A stretch of DNA of 64,000 nt from Sitta carolinensis (GCA_032173965.1 CM063287.1:8251859-8315858), one strand, 5' to 3'. Shown: positions 54,801 through 64,000, numbered from the stretch's first letter. The notes: generated by a model not told the origin, from the sequence alone. Numbers and translations: made by a program.

Positions 54801-57800
54801 ACAGGAAAAAGCAGAATTCTGTGTCATAGCAGATTAACATCTTGTTTAAAATGAATTCAGCCAACCACCAAAACAATCATTATCTGCTCTGTTTATTTTA
54901 GAAGTAAGTAATAATCAATCATACCTGGTCATACTAAGCAGTATCAGCATTTCCAAAACAGGATTAGGCAGCTGACAGTCTATCAAAAGCTATGTCAAAA
55001 CTCCTTCCTGTCTGAGTTATCCTCAGGTGAATAAAATCCTCAGGTGAATAAAGACTTTAATCTGACCAACTACCAAAGATGCATTTGAACTATTGAAGGA
55101 CGGAAGCAAGGGTTTCCAAATCTACGTCTTTGATGAATACATGAAGACAGGGTTGTTAAAAAAGCCCACAACAAACTCTTAGCTGTGAGCATCGCTACCC
55201 CAGACTTCCATCACTACTCCAGCCTTGCCAGATGTAGGGCTGGAAGCATCTACGTGACCTGTCTGCAGAGGGTATACATTGTTTACCCTTGATTTTCATT
55301 AACTTCTTCCAATAAGCCTTGCAATTTTGTCACTTCAATTAGAGAAATTGTTTACTCTTCATATACTTGCAGCTGGCTTAAACTGTACGTCAAGTTCCTT
55401 GAAGAACTGGGTTCTTCCGAAATGACAGTGATTAAAGCAGGACACAGAAGTCCACACATTCCAAAGGAACCAAACGTTAGCTAATCATTGCTCAGCAAAC
55501 ATGGGTCTTCAGCATCTATGAAGAACTGTATTGTAATGACCAGCATCATCTAGGCAAGTTTGCTTGTTTAAAAAAAAACTGCTCGAGATCCCAAGGGAGT
55601 TTCTATCAACTAGAAAGTACGCACCCCTTGACAGAGAGAAAGTGCTGAATTTATGAACTGGGCTGCCATTATTTCGCATTTCAAAAAGTCAGAGACTGTT
55701 CTTAGGACATTACTGAGAATATAATTCAGATACTCCAAAGTCTGGTCAGGACAATAACACTCACTCTGTAAACCTCTGTACCAAGCCCTTGCCTGTTCCC
55801 AACCAGCTCTTCATTATGAAGGGAGTTATGGCTCTTTTCCCCTGCATCAGCTCTGCCAACACTTCCTTTCAGACCAGCCTCCCAGGTTTCAAGATACTTA
55901 AATGTGATCAGATGAGCAAGACATGATGCAGGAGGTTTCAGGCTGCAGGAGGGCTGCTGGAAAAGCAAAAAGGACGGACTGGCTCTGTATAACAAGAACC
56001 ACAGCACATACACAGAGGGATTCAGATATAATAATAAGCCTCCAAAGGCTGATGTTCAATAGGAAAATAGTGACGATATGAAAGTAAGGACCTCATATGT
56101 GAATGGTGCTTACAGAATGGAACAAGCCTGCTTTAGCTTCTTATCAGTGATACAGGTTTTGTAAAGCTGGTTTCTCCTTGTCCCTATAAGCTGCATCTTG
56201 AATAAAGCCATCCTACATTTTGTTCTGATCTTCTGTAAGTGTTTAATTAACCACACTGTCTGAAAGCTATCTCATGCCCTACCATACACACAATTCTGAG
56301 CTTGGAATGAAGGGAAAATAGTTGGTACAACTGATTTTTGATCAGTATTCTAAGAGAACAAAAACCCCAGCTGAAGAACTAAAATCAATCCTTCCAAACA
56401 CCACCCTCAGAGACTGCAGACGACTGATTTTTCCAACTGAGCTTCCTCCATCCCATTCTACTCCTCAAGACACGTAAAACACATTCTGCTTCCAAATAAA
56501 TGCAGAGAAAAGAAGAAAGTAAAATAAATAGCATTTTCTCTAGACATAAATTTCATGGCTTATCTAACTATGGATTTGCACTCCATACTTCTACAGAATT
56601 CAGGAAAACATCCTAGTTTGAACATACACTCCAGAAATGGCAGACCATTTACACCCACTCTCATCCTTGTCTTCTGTTGCTTGTTCTATTTATACTTCAG
56701 CTTGTGGGGACAGATGGTTATTTTCTAGGGTTCACCACTACATATAATGCACTTTTATCTTTTTTTAAGTTTTTCTCATGCTCAAGACATTATAAAACAA
56801 CATTTTTGTGCTTAACTACTGACAGCTATTATGGAAATACAGATTTTATTTTAAAAATTAATAATGCTTCAAAATCTTTACAGATCACCACTGAAGAGAC
56901 AAAGTCAATTAAAAACTTATGCTTAAAGACAAGTCTACAAGAAAAATTTGGTGGAACAAGTAATTTTCATGTGGTTATTTTTGGGCATAGCTCTGTAAGA
57001 TAGCTGGTATTTTGTTCTCCCTGCTGGTTCAAGAAATGCCAACTACCAGTATGCAACTGCTACTTTATACTCCTTATGGAAATGTTCAGAGTCCCCTACG
57101 CACTAAGTCTATTCTATTGCATCAGAACAATGAATGCAGCATAAGTTCATATTTGTTTCCATTAACAATGTCATTATGGCAGTTTTCCCATCTTCAAAAT
57201 AAATTAAGAAAATATTACCCAAATATTTGTGTGTTTTCAGCTCAGTCCTTACTTATCTTACAGGGATTTGAGCCATGCATGCAAAGTCAAGTGCAATTTA
57301 TTCTTCTTTGGTTACTTTGAACTGAGATTTAGTGGAGAAACTTCTATTCATTTGGAAAAAAATCAAATGTCAGTGAAATAATTAGTGAATGAAAAGGTAC
57401 TACAGACAGACAGCATGCTCATCCGGAGATGACTGTGTTGAAGCACATACTGTCAGTAGTTAGGGCATATCCATTAGTATTTCTCAAGAGTAGTTGGATA
57501 AATAAGTAATTTCACACACTGTAAAACCTGTACCAAGAATGTACTGTAACGATAGTCAAATGTTAACTATCAATTTTTCTTTGACACAAGGGAGCATTTC
57601 ATCAAATACACTGAAAATAGTGAATATAATCAATGCTTATTGTTACTGCAGACTAATAATAGCATGCAATTTCCTTTTGAACTGTATGTGCTAGTTCTTT
57701 GAAAATGAAGGAATAATGGTAACTGTTAAAAGAAAGCCAAAAATACAGCCTGCAAGCCTGTACATTTTCCAGGGAGCTGTAGCGCTGTCCTCTGCCGATG

Positions 57801-60800
57801 TCCTGCAACTCAGTGGTGGCAACTGTCCTAAACAGAGTGACTGTACCTCACTTATTTCTAGTATCACTTGGCACTATTTCGACAGCTCTCAAAATAATGA
57901 ACTCATTGAACCTGCTGCCTATGTTTTACAGTTAGCCATTGCTAATTTTTGAGGGAGATGGAAAATAAGCTATTATTCTAAATCAGTTACTCTAAAACTA
58001 CAGCTTTTTCCCCCCACCCACAGAAAGATGTCAAATATCATCTCTGAAATGTCTATTTTTGTGGGTGAAAAGTTGCATTCTGCATTGTATGTCATTCCTC
58101 TAAAGCTATTACAGAAAACTATAAAACTGACTGATATCTGTATCTACTATGCATTTCAAGTAAAATCTGAGTTTATCAGCTTTTGCAAAAATATCACAAG
58201 GGATACCCCACAGAGGTAACATCGATAAGAAGGAAAACAAAACTGCTTCAGTTTAACTCGAAGGTCACGTTACCATCAACAGATGAAATTTACCTTTCCT
58301 AGAATCTAACAGAACATTATATACACTCAGGGCATCCTAAAACTGCAGTTACAGCAGACCTCAAGGAGATAAGCACAAAACATGAAAAAATCCCTACAAG
58401 AGCTACAGAAGAGGTGGTAATTGCCATACAAGCAAGTCTGGAGATGAGCACTTAGAGCCACCTCTAAATATAAGGGGGAAGAGTTCCTTTCCAATGTATT
58501 TGAGATAATTTAAACTATAACAAAGCTGTTAAAAAGCTTAAGAGAATAAATAAAATAGCAACCCAAAGCACAGTCCATTTTTACAAAATCCCTGGGTCTT
58601 TTTTTAAAAGAATTTCCAAACCCAGATGCACATTGAGAGTGGAATAAGGAATCTGTCAGTGGAACACAGGTGCTCTAATTTTTTATACCACTAATGAACA
58701 CTTTCTAAAATGGAGCCACTGATCCCAGAGGCACCATTAGATACACCATCCTATGTATATAAATACATACACATGATACTTGGATGCTTGACCTTGACCA
58801 AAACCCCCACCCAGCAGACAGGAGCCCCCAGAGCCCAAGGAAGTGCACAGTGCATGCCTACCTGATGGTGCTGGGAGTCATCCAGTGTTTTGAACACCAT
58901 GGCTACCATCCCGTGGGCTCTCAGGTGCATGCGGAAGCTGGGCATGGCGCACTTGGTCGCCAAGCTGATTACACTGGAGAAAATCAACTCTGTGTTAGAA
59001 CAACTAACACAACACACCACTGAACACGAACAGCAGAGACACAAGTCTTCAACACAAGACTGACCACGTGCCTCGCACCCTGGCAAACTGTTGGAATGTT
59101 TCTTCTAAAATTTGTGTCAGGCAGGTTTGCAATTGGTGAGCACTGTTTTATTCAAGTTGCTTACCAGCACCAAACCATGTCTGCTTTAGCTTAAGCTTGG
59201 CTATAGCCAGCATTTTAAAGGGCAGTCTGAATCTGCTTCTTAAAAAAAAGAGCTGAAAATTTCCAATACTTAAATTGAAAGTAAAGTGCCATGGATTAAG
59301 CATGAAGCTCTGATTTAGAGACATATGAGAGCTCACTATGGACCACGGCATTATGAGGAACTGTAAATGTGAGCTTCCATTGCTATCTAATGGTTATCTA
59401 ATTAACTGACTTTTCTCACTTATGCCTAACATAACTTATATACATACTTTTTTAATGTATTTATTGCTGCATTTATGATTGATGGAAATACTGTAGATTT
59501 CAGAAAAGATTTGACAAATGTATCAGTTAATCAGTGACCAGCATAAGAGCTTATTTTAAAAACGGAGCTTTCCCCTAGCTTTCTCAGTAAACTGCCTGCC
59601 ATTTCTAGCACAGAGCAACATAACTTCTAAAAATACACTGCTTTTAAATGTGCACTAATGTAGGAGTGATTCTGCAACCGAGTCTTCCACGACTGCTGAG
59701 GAACCTGCCCGTAAGAAACTCACACAGTAAGGTGCTTAAAAGAACAAGTGGTTTTTCTTTCTCCAATCACAACAGCACCAGTTAGAGCTTACCTATCTGT
59801 TTGAGTCTTTTATGTCTACTCCTATCCTTACACACTGATTTCCTTTGGAAAAACACTTTTCTTTGAATTTGTTAACTGAAAGAAAAGATTTTTGTTGTGT
59901 TTATGTAAGTTACATTCCGTTATATAACCTTGTGAAGAATTAATTTAAAATCTGGGTAAATACCTGAGTAAGTTTGACACACGAGCAAATAAGGAGCACT
60001 TGCATGAAAAATATGTCTAAACTGTCATTTTAGTAGTAATTTATTCTCATCATAGTGTATAAACTAACTGGGTGATAAGAGTTCTTGTATGTATACTCCA
60101 GCAACAATATTCATTGCTAATTTCTGAGGAACAAATAAATTTTAAAGTAGCTGTCTTACAGGCATAGAAAGCTTTTTCTCAGCCACAGTCGAATCACAAA
60201 TAAAGCACGGCCATCACCTCTCTCAACAGATTCAAGTTTTTCTTTCTCTGCTATTTTAGTTTTACCAAGAAAAAAGGAAAATTCAGGTATATAAAAAACA
60301 CTATTGCATGGCTATTTTATTTAACATTATTACAATTACTTTCATGTCCAGGTAACTGACACTGGTATCAAGTCACAAACTTTTTCAAAGCAAGGTTAAC
60401 ATTTTTGATGCCAACTTCACAATTATGGGTAATTTGAATATTAAGAGTTGTCCAAAACAAGTTAAGGAATCTCCCCATTAATACTGAGGGCTCAGTCCCT
60501 CTAGTGGGTGCCAGTTATGCTATTTCTCAACAGAAGAAAAAGAACAGGCAGTTGGTTAGAAAACATCTATTACCTCAGTTCTAGACTTGCATCAAACTCT
60601 GCAGGCCTAGGGATTTTTTTTTAGAACTGAATTTGCATTAAAAACAGAACAGATATAACACGTAAGATGCACTAAACAAACAAGTTATCAGAAGGTATTT
60701 TTTTAATTTACAGCAAGGATAACAAGTGTGGCAAAGATGACTCTTACTGCACAATTTACTTTTTCATCTTCATAGCCATACTGCTTATGATTATTCAAAA

Positions 60801-61494
60801 GATACAATCTAAATTATTATTTTCAAATTTTATTCTTCATGGCAGAAGTGTCAGGCAAATGTGACATTTTAAAGCATGGTCACTTCTCTGATGCATATTT
60901 AATTCAGTATCTCTTTTAAATATAAGGTTCTGTGTTTTGTAGTAAGAAGTCTTACCTAAGGCAACGTGTGTTTAGGGGCTGATTGCTCTTCAATCCACTT
61001 AGCAAGTACTCAATATCATCTGTGAACTCTTGATTTTCACCAAATTCCACTACATCATTGAAGTGCTTTACATGCTGAACAACAGTGTATAACTGGAAAA
61101 GACAAATATTTTGACCTAAGTAAGTTGCTCTTGGCATTGATAATAATCTTAACAAGTACAGTTTAAATATCTATTCAGTTTTAAGTGCAAGGAAACATTA
61201 AGATGTTAATAAAGGCCATTCAACTATTTAGATAAAAATATTGTTTTAATAGGAAAGCCAAATTGCATTTTGACACTGTTCTTTCAGTAGTTAGGATTAC
61301 TAGTAATTCTTTATCTTAAAAATTTGTTAAGAATACTTACTTCTTTGTCTTCTTTCCTACATTTCAATGCAGTTACTATCTCTTGATAGGGCTGAGTAGG
61401 TATTGTCACAGTTTTTTATCACTTTGGGAGGTGGTGCAGGAGCCTTAAAAACTCCATCATCTTTATGAATTGCCTCCTTTGAAGATAGCCTTAC
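37405..61494 (-). CDS. WAPL: WAPL cohesin release factor, 3' half of gene (14 coding exons plus 3' UTR)
   Basis: WAPL opens the cohesin ring with PDS5 and releases it from chromatin, setting loop size and allowing sister-chromatid resolution in prophase. Fourteen exons on the minus strand join in consistent phase and give about 609 residues that match the C-terminal half of vertebrate WAPL nearly residue for residue. This includes the entire helical-repeat WAPL domain and the C-terminus ending RVIEYLEHC. Joined coding pieces are 61341-61494, 60956-61092, 58862-58973, 53456-53683, 49458-49569, 48324-48421, 46705-46781, 45337-45512, 44908-45023, 44065-44226, 42607-42814, 41360-41448, 40216-40311 and 39805-39870. 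All introns are GT-AG. The N-terminal region, with the PDS5- and SA-binding FGF motifs, is outside the window to the right. One exon carries a single-base insertion. Identification is from recalled family sequence, not a search. Confidence 0.97.
37421..37426 (-). terminator. Candidate distal WAPL poly(A) signal AATAAA
   Basis: A canonical AATAAA on the minus strand lies about 2.4 kb past the WAPL stop, with a U-rich element (ATCTTGTCTTTT on the minus strand) 20-35 nt downstream. Cleavage would fall near 37405. No other gene lies between it and the WAPL stop. Confidence 0.55.
39805..39870 (-). CDS. WAPL: WAPL last coding segment and stop
   Basis: The 66 coding bases of the terminal exon encode [20 protein letters not shown], then C and a TAG stop at 39805-39807. 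The acceptor is ATTTCCAG. This C-terminus is typical of vertebrate WAPL. Confidence 0.97.
   Translation of the reverse strand, partial: CAVGTTGQKSISRVIEYLEHC
39871..40215 (-). other. WAPL: WAPL intron (last)
   Basis: This 345-bp intron separates the final two coding exons. No other feature is recognised in it. Confidence 0.9.
40216..40311 (-). CDS. WAPL: WAPL penultimate exon
   Basis: The 96-nt exon, phase 0 at both ends, encodes [20 protein letters not shown], then [12 protein letters not shown]. The acceptor is TTTCTTAG and the donor GTAAGT. Confidence 0.97.
40415..40445. repeat. 12-bp perfect inverted repeat containing AAGATGGC
   Basis: The arms CATAAAGATGGC (40415-40426) and GCCATCTTTATG (40434-40445) are perfectly complementary around a 7-nt loop, TTTTGCT. 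Each arm contains AAGATGGC, which resembles the YY1 core. The element lies in a WAPL intron. Confidence 0.8.
40567..40588. repeat. Mononucleotide A run
   Basis: Twenty-two uninterrupted A residues follow AAAAAG. It is a simple repeat in a WAPL intron and prone to length error. Confidence 0.9.
41360..41448 (-). CDS. WAPL: WAPL exon
   Basis: The 89-nt exon completes an alanine codon and encodes [20 protein letters not shown], then LGCLCQESP. The acceptor is TTTTACAG and the donor GTAAGG. It belongs to the last helices of the WAPL domain. Confidence 0.97.
41449..42606 (-). other. WAPL: WAPL intron
   Basis: The 1.16-kb intron has a T-rich patch at 42342-42396 and no other recognisable feature. 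Confidence 0.9.
42607..42814 (-). CDS. WAPL: WAPL exon encoding acidic linker
   Basis: The 208-nt exon encodes [20 protein letters not shown], then a tryptophan-containing segment ([14 protein letters not shown]), then a run rich in Glu, Asp and Lys, ending DEELDLNK plus one base. The acceptor is CCATTAG and the donor GTATGT. The linker is likely disordered. The FLECER cysteine replaces an arginine usual in the family. Confidence 0.96.
42815..44064 (-). other. WAPL: WAPL intron
   Basis: The 1.25-kb intron has several T/A-rich runs around 43520-43680. No gene or repeat family is recognised. Confidence 0.9.
44065..44226 (-). CDS. WAPL: WAPL exon
   Basis: The 162-nt exon, phase 0 at both ends, encodes [20 protein letters not shown], then [20 protein letters not shown], and ends DAVQALVQ. 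The acceptor is ATCTTGCAG and the donor GTGAGA. The [15 protein letters not shown] part is a fast-evolving loop in the family. Confidence 0.97.
44227..44907 (-). other. WAPL: WAPL intron
   Basis: The 681-bp intron holds no recognised feature. Confidence 0.9.
44908..45023 (-). CDS. WAPL: WAPL exon
   Basis: The 116-nt exon encodes [20 protein letters not shown], then [19 protein letters not shown]. The acceptor is GTTTGCAG and the donor GTAAGTTC. Confidence 0.97.
45024..45336 (-). other. WAPL: WAPL intron
   Basis: The 313-bp intron holds no recognised feature. Confidence 0.9.
45337..45512 (-). CDS. WAPL: WAPL exon
   Basis: The 176-nt exon encodes [20 protein letters not shown], then an [20 protein letters not shown] stretch, ending VLLNLTNDN plus one base of a glutamate codon. 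The acceptor is TCCCTGCAG and the donor GTAAGA. Confidence 0.97.
45513..46704 (-). other. WAPL: WAPL intron
   Basis: The 1.19-kb intron holds no recognised feature. Confidence 0.9.
46705..46781 (-). CDS. WAPL: WAPL exon
   Basis: The 77-nt exon encodes [20 protein letters not shown], then IVSSA, and ends two bases into a lysine codon. The acceptor is CTCTTTAG and the donor GTAAGT. It opens with GTAAC directly after the acceptor AG. Confidence 0.96.
46782..48323 (-). other. WAPL: WAPL intron
   Basis: The 1.54-kb intron holds no recognised feature. Confidence 0.9.
48324..48421 (-). CDS. WAPL: WAPL exon
   Basis: The 98-nt exon completes a split valine codon. It encodes [20 protein letters not shown], then [12 protein letters not shown], and ends in phase 0. 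The acceptor is TGTTTAG and the donor GTGAGT. Confidence 0.97.
48422..49457 (-). other. WAPL: WAPL intron with C-rich/G-rich tract
   Basis: The 1.04-kb intron carries the tract at 49017-49043, which is G-rich in the WAPL transcript. The rest is unremarkable AT-rich sequence. Confidence 0.9.
49017..49043 (-). repeat. G-rich tract, possible G-quadruplex in WAPL pre-mRNA
   Basis: On the plus strand this reads C3-A-C10-ACCT-C9. The sense strand of WAPL therefore carries G9, AGGT, G10, T, G3, which is enough guanine tracts for an intramolecular RNA or DNA quadruplex. It is intronic. Confidence 0.75.
49458..49569 (-). CDS. WAPL: WAPL exon
   Basis: The 112-nt exon encodes [20 protein letters not shown], then [17 protein letters not shown], and ends one base into the next valine codon. 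The acceptor is TCTTTCAG and the donor GTATAG. The frame is intact. Confidence 0.97.
49570..53455 (-). other. WAPL: WAPL intron
   Basis: The 3.9-kb intron shows short open frames on both strands but none with recognisable protein similarity or bordering splice signals. No repeat family is recognised. Confidence 0.9.
53456..53683 (-). CDS. WAPL: WAPL exon (largest coding exon in window)
   Basis: The 228-nt exon, phase 0 at both ends, starts [20 protein letters not shown] and ends with the conserved [11 protein letters not shown] long pyrimidine tract precedes its CCCAAG acceptor. The donor is GTGGGT, weaker than consensus. The exon would be skipped in frame if the weak donor failed. Confidence 0.97.
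53684..58861 (-). other. WAPL: WAPL intron (largest complete)
   Basis: The 5.2-kb intron contains a 17-bp direct duplication at 55020-55052 and antisense open frames of about 100 codons around 56677-57320 that are not recognised. It is probably noncoding. Confidence 0.9.
55020..55052. repeat. 17-bp tandem duplication
   Basis: The unit TCCTCAGGTGAATAAAA occurs twice in succession (the second copy lacks the last A). It is a minor local duplication in a WAPL intron. Confidence 0.8.
58862..58973 (-). CDS. WAPL: WAPL exon
   Basis: The 112-nt exon completes a split serine codon and encodes [20 protein letters not shown], then [17 protein letters not shown]. The acceptor is TTCTCCAG and the donor GTAGGC. 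It is more GC-rich than the surrounding introns, as expected for a conserved exon. Confidence 0.97.
58974..60955 (-). other. WAPL: WAPL intron
   Basis: The 2-kb AT-rich intron has no recognised feature. Confidence 0.9.
60956..61092 (-). CDS. WAPL: WAPL exon (start of WAPL domain)
   Basis: The 137-nt exon begins in phase 0 and ends two bases into a serine codon. It reads [20 protein letters not shown] and ends PLNTRCL. The acceptor is TTTTCCAG and the donor GTAAGAC. It is intact and strongly conserved, and it starts the helical WAPL domain. Confidence 0.97.
61341..61494 (-). CDS. WAPL: WAPL exon, first in window, with +1 frameshift in an A6 run
   Basis: The exon reads [20 protein letters not shown], then a proline-rich link, then VIK. 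It is the junction between the disordered N-terminal half and the WAPL domain. It has an AG acceptor at 61495-61496 and a GTAAGT donor at 61335-61340. Its length is 154 nt, where the family phase (0 in, 0 out) needs a multiple of three, so 153 nt. The extra base lies in the T6 run at 61412-61417 (A6 on the coding strand). As written, the reading leaves the family frame after VIK and stops 18 codons later. Resuming one base on restores [17 protein letters not shown]. The exon opens with GTAAGG directly after the acceptor AG. Confidence 0.93.
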
Positions 61495-61839
61495 CTATTA
61501 ATAAGAAAGTGCTAAAATGGGCAGATGTTTTGAGCATGAAAACATACACTAAATACATCAGGAAACAGTACAGGTGTGCAATTGTCAAACTCACATTTTG
61601 GGACTATTTAGTCCTTGCCTTGCACTACCAAGATGTACCTAAGCTGTGTGACACTGTGTCTACCTTAAAATAAAAAAAACCCGAAACATTTCCAAGTATC
61701 AGGAAAGCTCCAGAAGAATTCTGAAACTAAAACCAGCAGAAAAATAAGATGTCCTTTATAATGGTTCCTTAAGCCTTAGGATAAGTAGACCAGCAAGTTC
61801 AGTGTTCATGAACAGTTTTTTGTTGGTCTTTGAAGTCTC

Positions 61840-62075
61840 TTCCCCCTCTGCACTCCAGGAATGCCCACGCAGCCCTGAGCCAGCCCTGCCTCAGCCCAGC
61901 CTGAGCTCTGGGCCTGCCACAGGACACTGCACTTCTGGCCAGCCTCCAGCCTCTGCCTGGCCCAGAGGCAGGAGATACCAGCCCACATCTTGTAGCAGCA
62001 CGAAAACCCCACAGAGCAATGAGAGGCACAGGGCACGCCTCAAACCACGTAGAGCACGCTCGTGGTGTTCTCTTC
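61840..62075. other. GC-rich island inside WAPL intron
   Basis: A sharply bounded patch, much richer in G and C than its flanks, lies about 350 bp upstream of the frameshifted WAPL exon. It contains several open frames on both strands, none recognised. It could be a diverged repeat insertion or an intronic regulatory element. Confidence 0.4.
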
Positions 62076-63596
62076 TTTGTGCTGTTAAATATTTCAGGAG
62101 CATACCATATACCATAGCACAAAATACAGCAAAACCTGTTCTACAGGAAGTAGAGAACTTGATGTTAGGTCTAGAATAACTACTGACAGTTTTCCAGACA
62201 ACTCAGGCAAGTATTACAGGTCTCTCCTCAACTTACTTTGCTATTAGTTTGAGGCTACTACAAGCTGAGTTCATCTTATCTTCAGATTATTTCTTCAGCA
62301 CAAAATCTGATACGAAGACAAACTACAGCAAACATAGCATATGGAAAAAGACCTCCAAATGCCAAGTTCTAAATGTACAAGTGCCAATGCCAATGGGCAT
62401 TTACTCACCCTCAATCTCCCAGTAACATCATGTACTTAGCTTCCTTACACCGAAAAATGAGAATATTTTAAAAGTGTGACTGAAAAAACAGAACTAACAT
62501 GCAGGCATAGAAGATACATGACCTGTTACTCGAGGGGATAGCTGGAGAGAAAGCCTTCTCATGCACTGTACATTAACAGGCACAACTAAAATAAAAGCCA
62601 AAAGAAGCTGCTATGTTACTGAGGTATTCTTAACATTCTGCCTCTATCACTGTGGCATTTCAGTACTCAGTCATTTAAGCATCGGTGGCAAAATGGTAAT
62701 AAAACACCCTGAAAAACCGGTTTAGAACACATACTGGAGGACTGATCTTATCAGTCTGCAAACACAGGAGAGCCACTGAAGGACCTCATCCAAGTCTTGG
62801 TTAATGGCTGCCCCTTCAAAGCAAACTCCAAGGGCACTTGGAGAGGCCCCAAGAGAGTACTTGGCATAAACCGATTGCATGCTGTGAGTTTCTCACCATA
62901 AACCTGAGACAGTTTCTCCCAAGCTTCAGGTGACAAATTTCTACAGAAATTAAAGAGGCAGGATCATATGTGCAGGAACTACCACTGAACATTTGGATCG
63001 AGGCTAATTTACCTTGTAACTTTGAAGTATTACACACATGTAAATCACAGTTAAAAACCACGTCTGAAGCAACTTCAGATGCACATCATAACATGAGCAG
63101 CAGATACAAATCCCCCTCAGTGGTTTGTTCAGCCAAACCTCTACCACATTCCTGAATTAATATTCTGATGATTCCAGATACAAAGTGGAAGTCTGACAGA
63201 AGACAAAAGCGACTGCCTGAATGAATGAAACAGACATTCCCCTAGCTTGAAAAAGCCATATTCAAAGTCTGTCTGACAAGACTCACAAAATTTGCCCTTA
63301 AGTCAGAGTACTTCACAAAAATCAGTACCAAGAGATTCAGTAAGCAACAAAGCCTTCACTTCAAAGGTACATAATTTAAACTGAGAGAGGGGTTTAGGAA
63401 AAACCCAGGGCTGAAATATCTGCTCTCTCCTCAGACTGTAGTGAAAATGGTCGTTTTCAAATAAGTTATCTGCATTTTCCAGGCAGTGCAGTTAACAGCC
63501 AAAGAAGGCTATTCAGAATACTGTGAGGAGGCAACCAGAAACAACCACAAATCAAAGAGGAAGAAGTACCAGAATACCACAAACAGGGTAGAATTA

Positions 63597-63690
63597 AAAA
63601 AACCCAAGCAACCAAAACAAGAACAAAAAAAAAAAACCAAAAAAACCCCAAACAAAAACAACACCAAAAAAAAGAAACAAAAAATAAACA
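63597..63690. repeat. A/C-rich low-complexity tract
   Basis: The stretch is composed almost only of A and C, with A-runs of up to 12. The open frames spanning it on both strands (Lys/Asn-rich on plus, Phe/Leu-rich on minus) are composition artefacts. Confidence 0.85.
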
Positions 63691-64000
63691 ACTACAAACT
63701 GGTGACAACAACAAAAGTTGAAGACTCATCACTGCAAAAATATCTACTTTCTGATTTTCTGTTCTCAGGCCAGTACTATCAGCAAGGCACCAAATGCAAT
63801 TACATTTATTGACAATGTGCAATGCTCTTAGCATAGTCAGTAACAATTTCTACAAATATAAGCCAAAGAGCCTGGATTCTCAGAGTCTCAAAAGAATTCA
63901 AATACAATTACTTTGTGTCTCAAAACAACCATTGACTTTTGGACAAACAACTTCAAGAACTGTTTTCACCCCTGGTCTATTTTTTGATATCCAAAATGTT

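Larger units (their letters stand above)
61495..64000 (-). other. WAPL: WAPL intron, 5' part beyond window
   Basis: At least 2.5 kb of intron lies upstream of the first exon in the window. The expected preceding exon, which encodes the segment just before VRLSSKE, was not found here. The interval holds a GC-rich island (61840-62075), a 63-codon open frame (62749-62937, minus) and an A/C-rich low-complexity tract (63597-63690). Confidence 0.75.

Noticed and set aside
56677..57320. Two consecutive plus-strand frames of about 100 codons in a WAPL intron
   Set aside because: They are antisense to WAPL, with no splice context and no recognisable motif; they are compatible with chance.
58751..59086. 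111-codon minus frame as a separate gene
   Set aside because: It only runs through the WAPL exon 58862-58973, in part in the right frame, and extends into both introns.
63466..63846. Phe/Leu-rich 126-codon minus frame resembling a membrane protein
   Set aside because: It is the translation of an A/C-rich low-complexity tract; the hydrophobicity is a composition artefact.
1..64000. CRISPR arrays, bacterial operons, phage genes
   Set aside because: The DNA is a vertebrate nuclear locus with spliced exons; the only regular array is the heat-shock-element minisatellite.

Overview
The window is vertebrate nuclear DNA and almost certainly avian. It is AT-rich, has very sparse genes, and shows typical GT-AG introns. 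Its recognisable repeats are bird types: two CR1 LINE remnants and one solo LTR of a common avian endogenous retrovirus family. The species cannot be fixed from the sequence; a passerine or other neoavian bird fits.

The one clearly identified gene is WAPL, the cohesin release factor, on the minus strand. Fourteen coding exons from 61494 down to 39805 encode the C-terminal half of the protein, about 609 residues, including the whole conserved WAPL domain and the stop codon. The 3' UTR runs to about 37405. The N-terminal exons lie beyond the right edge. All splice sites and phases agree. One exon (61341-61494) carries an extra base in an A6 run, which puts the rest out of frame. That exon also begins with a donor-like sequence directly after its acceptor and is phase 0/0.

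Positions 1 to about 37400 look intergenic. In tetrapods the flank downstream of WAPL usually leads to GRID1, but no GRID1 exon is recognised here. This part holds a 3'-truncated CR1 copy (about 19555-20825), a GC-rich tract (23300-24680), the LTR (24684-25268), a second CpG-rich patch (28240-28560), a CR1 3' end (about 30345-30465), several microsatellites, and two open reading frames of uncertain status (26535-27101 and 35909-36394).

The most striking unexplained feature is a minisatellite at 23603-24158. It has thirteen units whose invariant core is a perfect three-box heat-shock element, set in spacers that vary in length and sequence and often carry a CACCTG E-box. It sits at the edge of a CpG-rich tract next to the LTR. 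It could be a clustered HSF-binding platform or a heat-inducible noncoding promoter.
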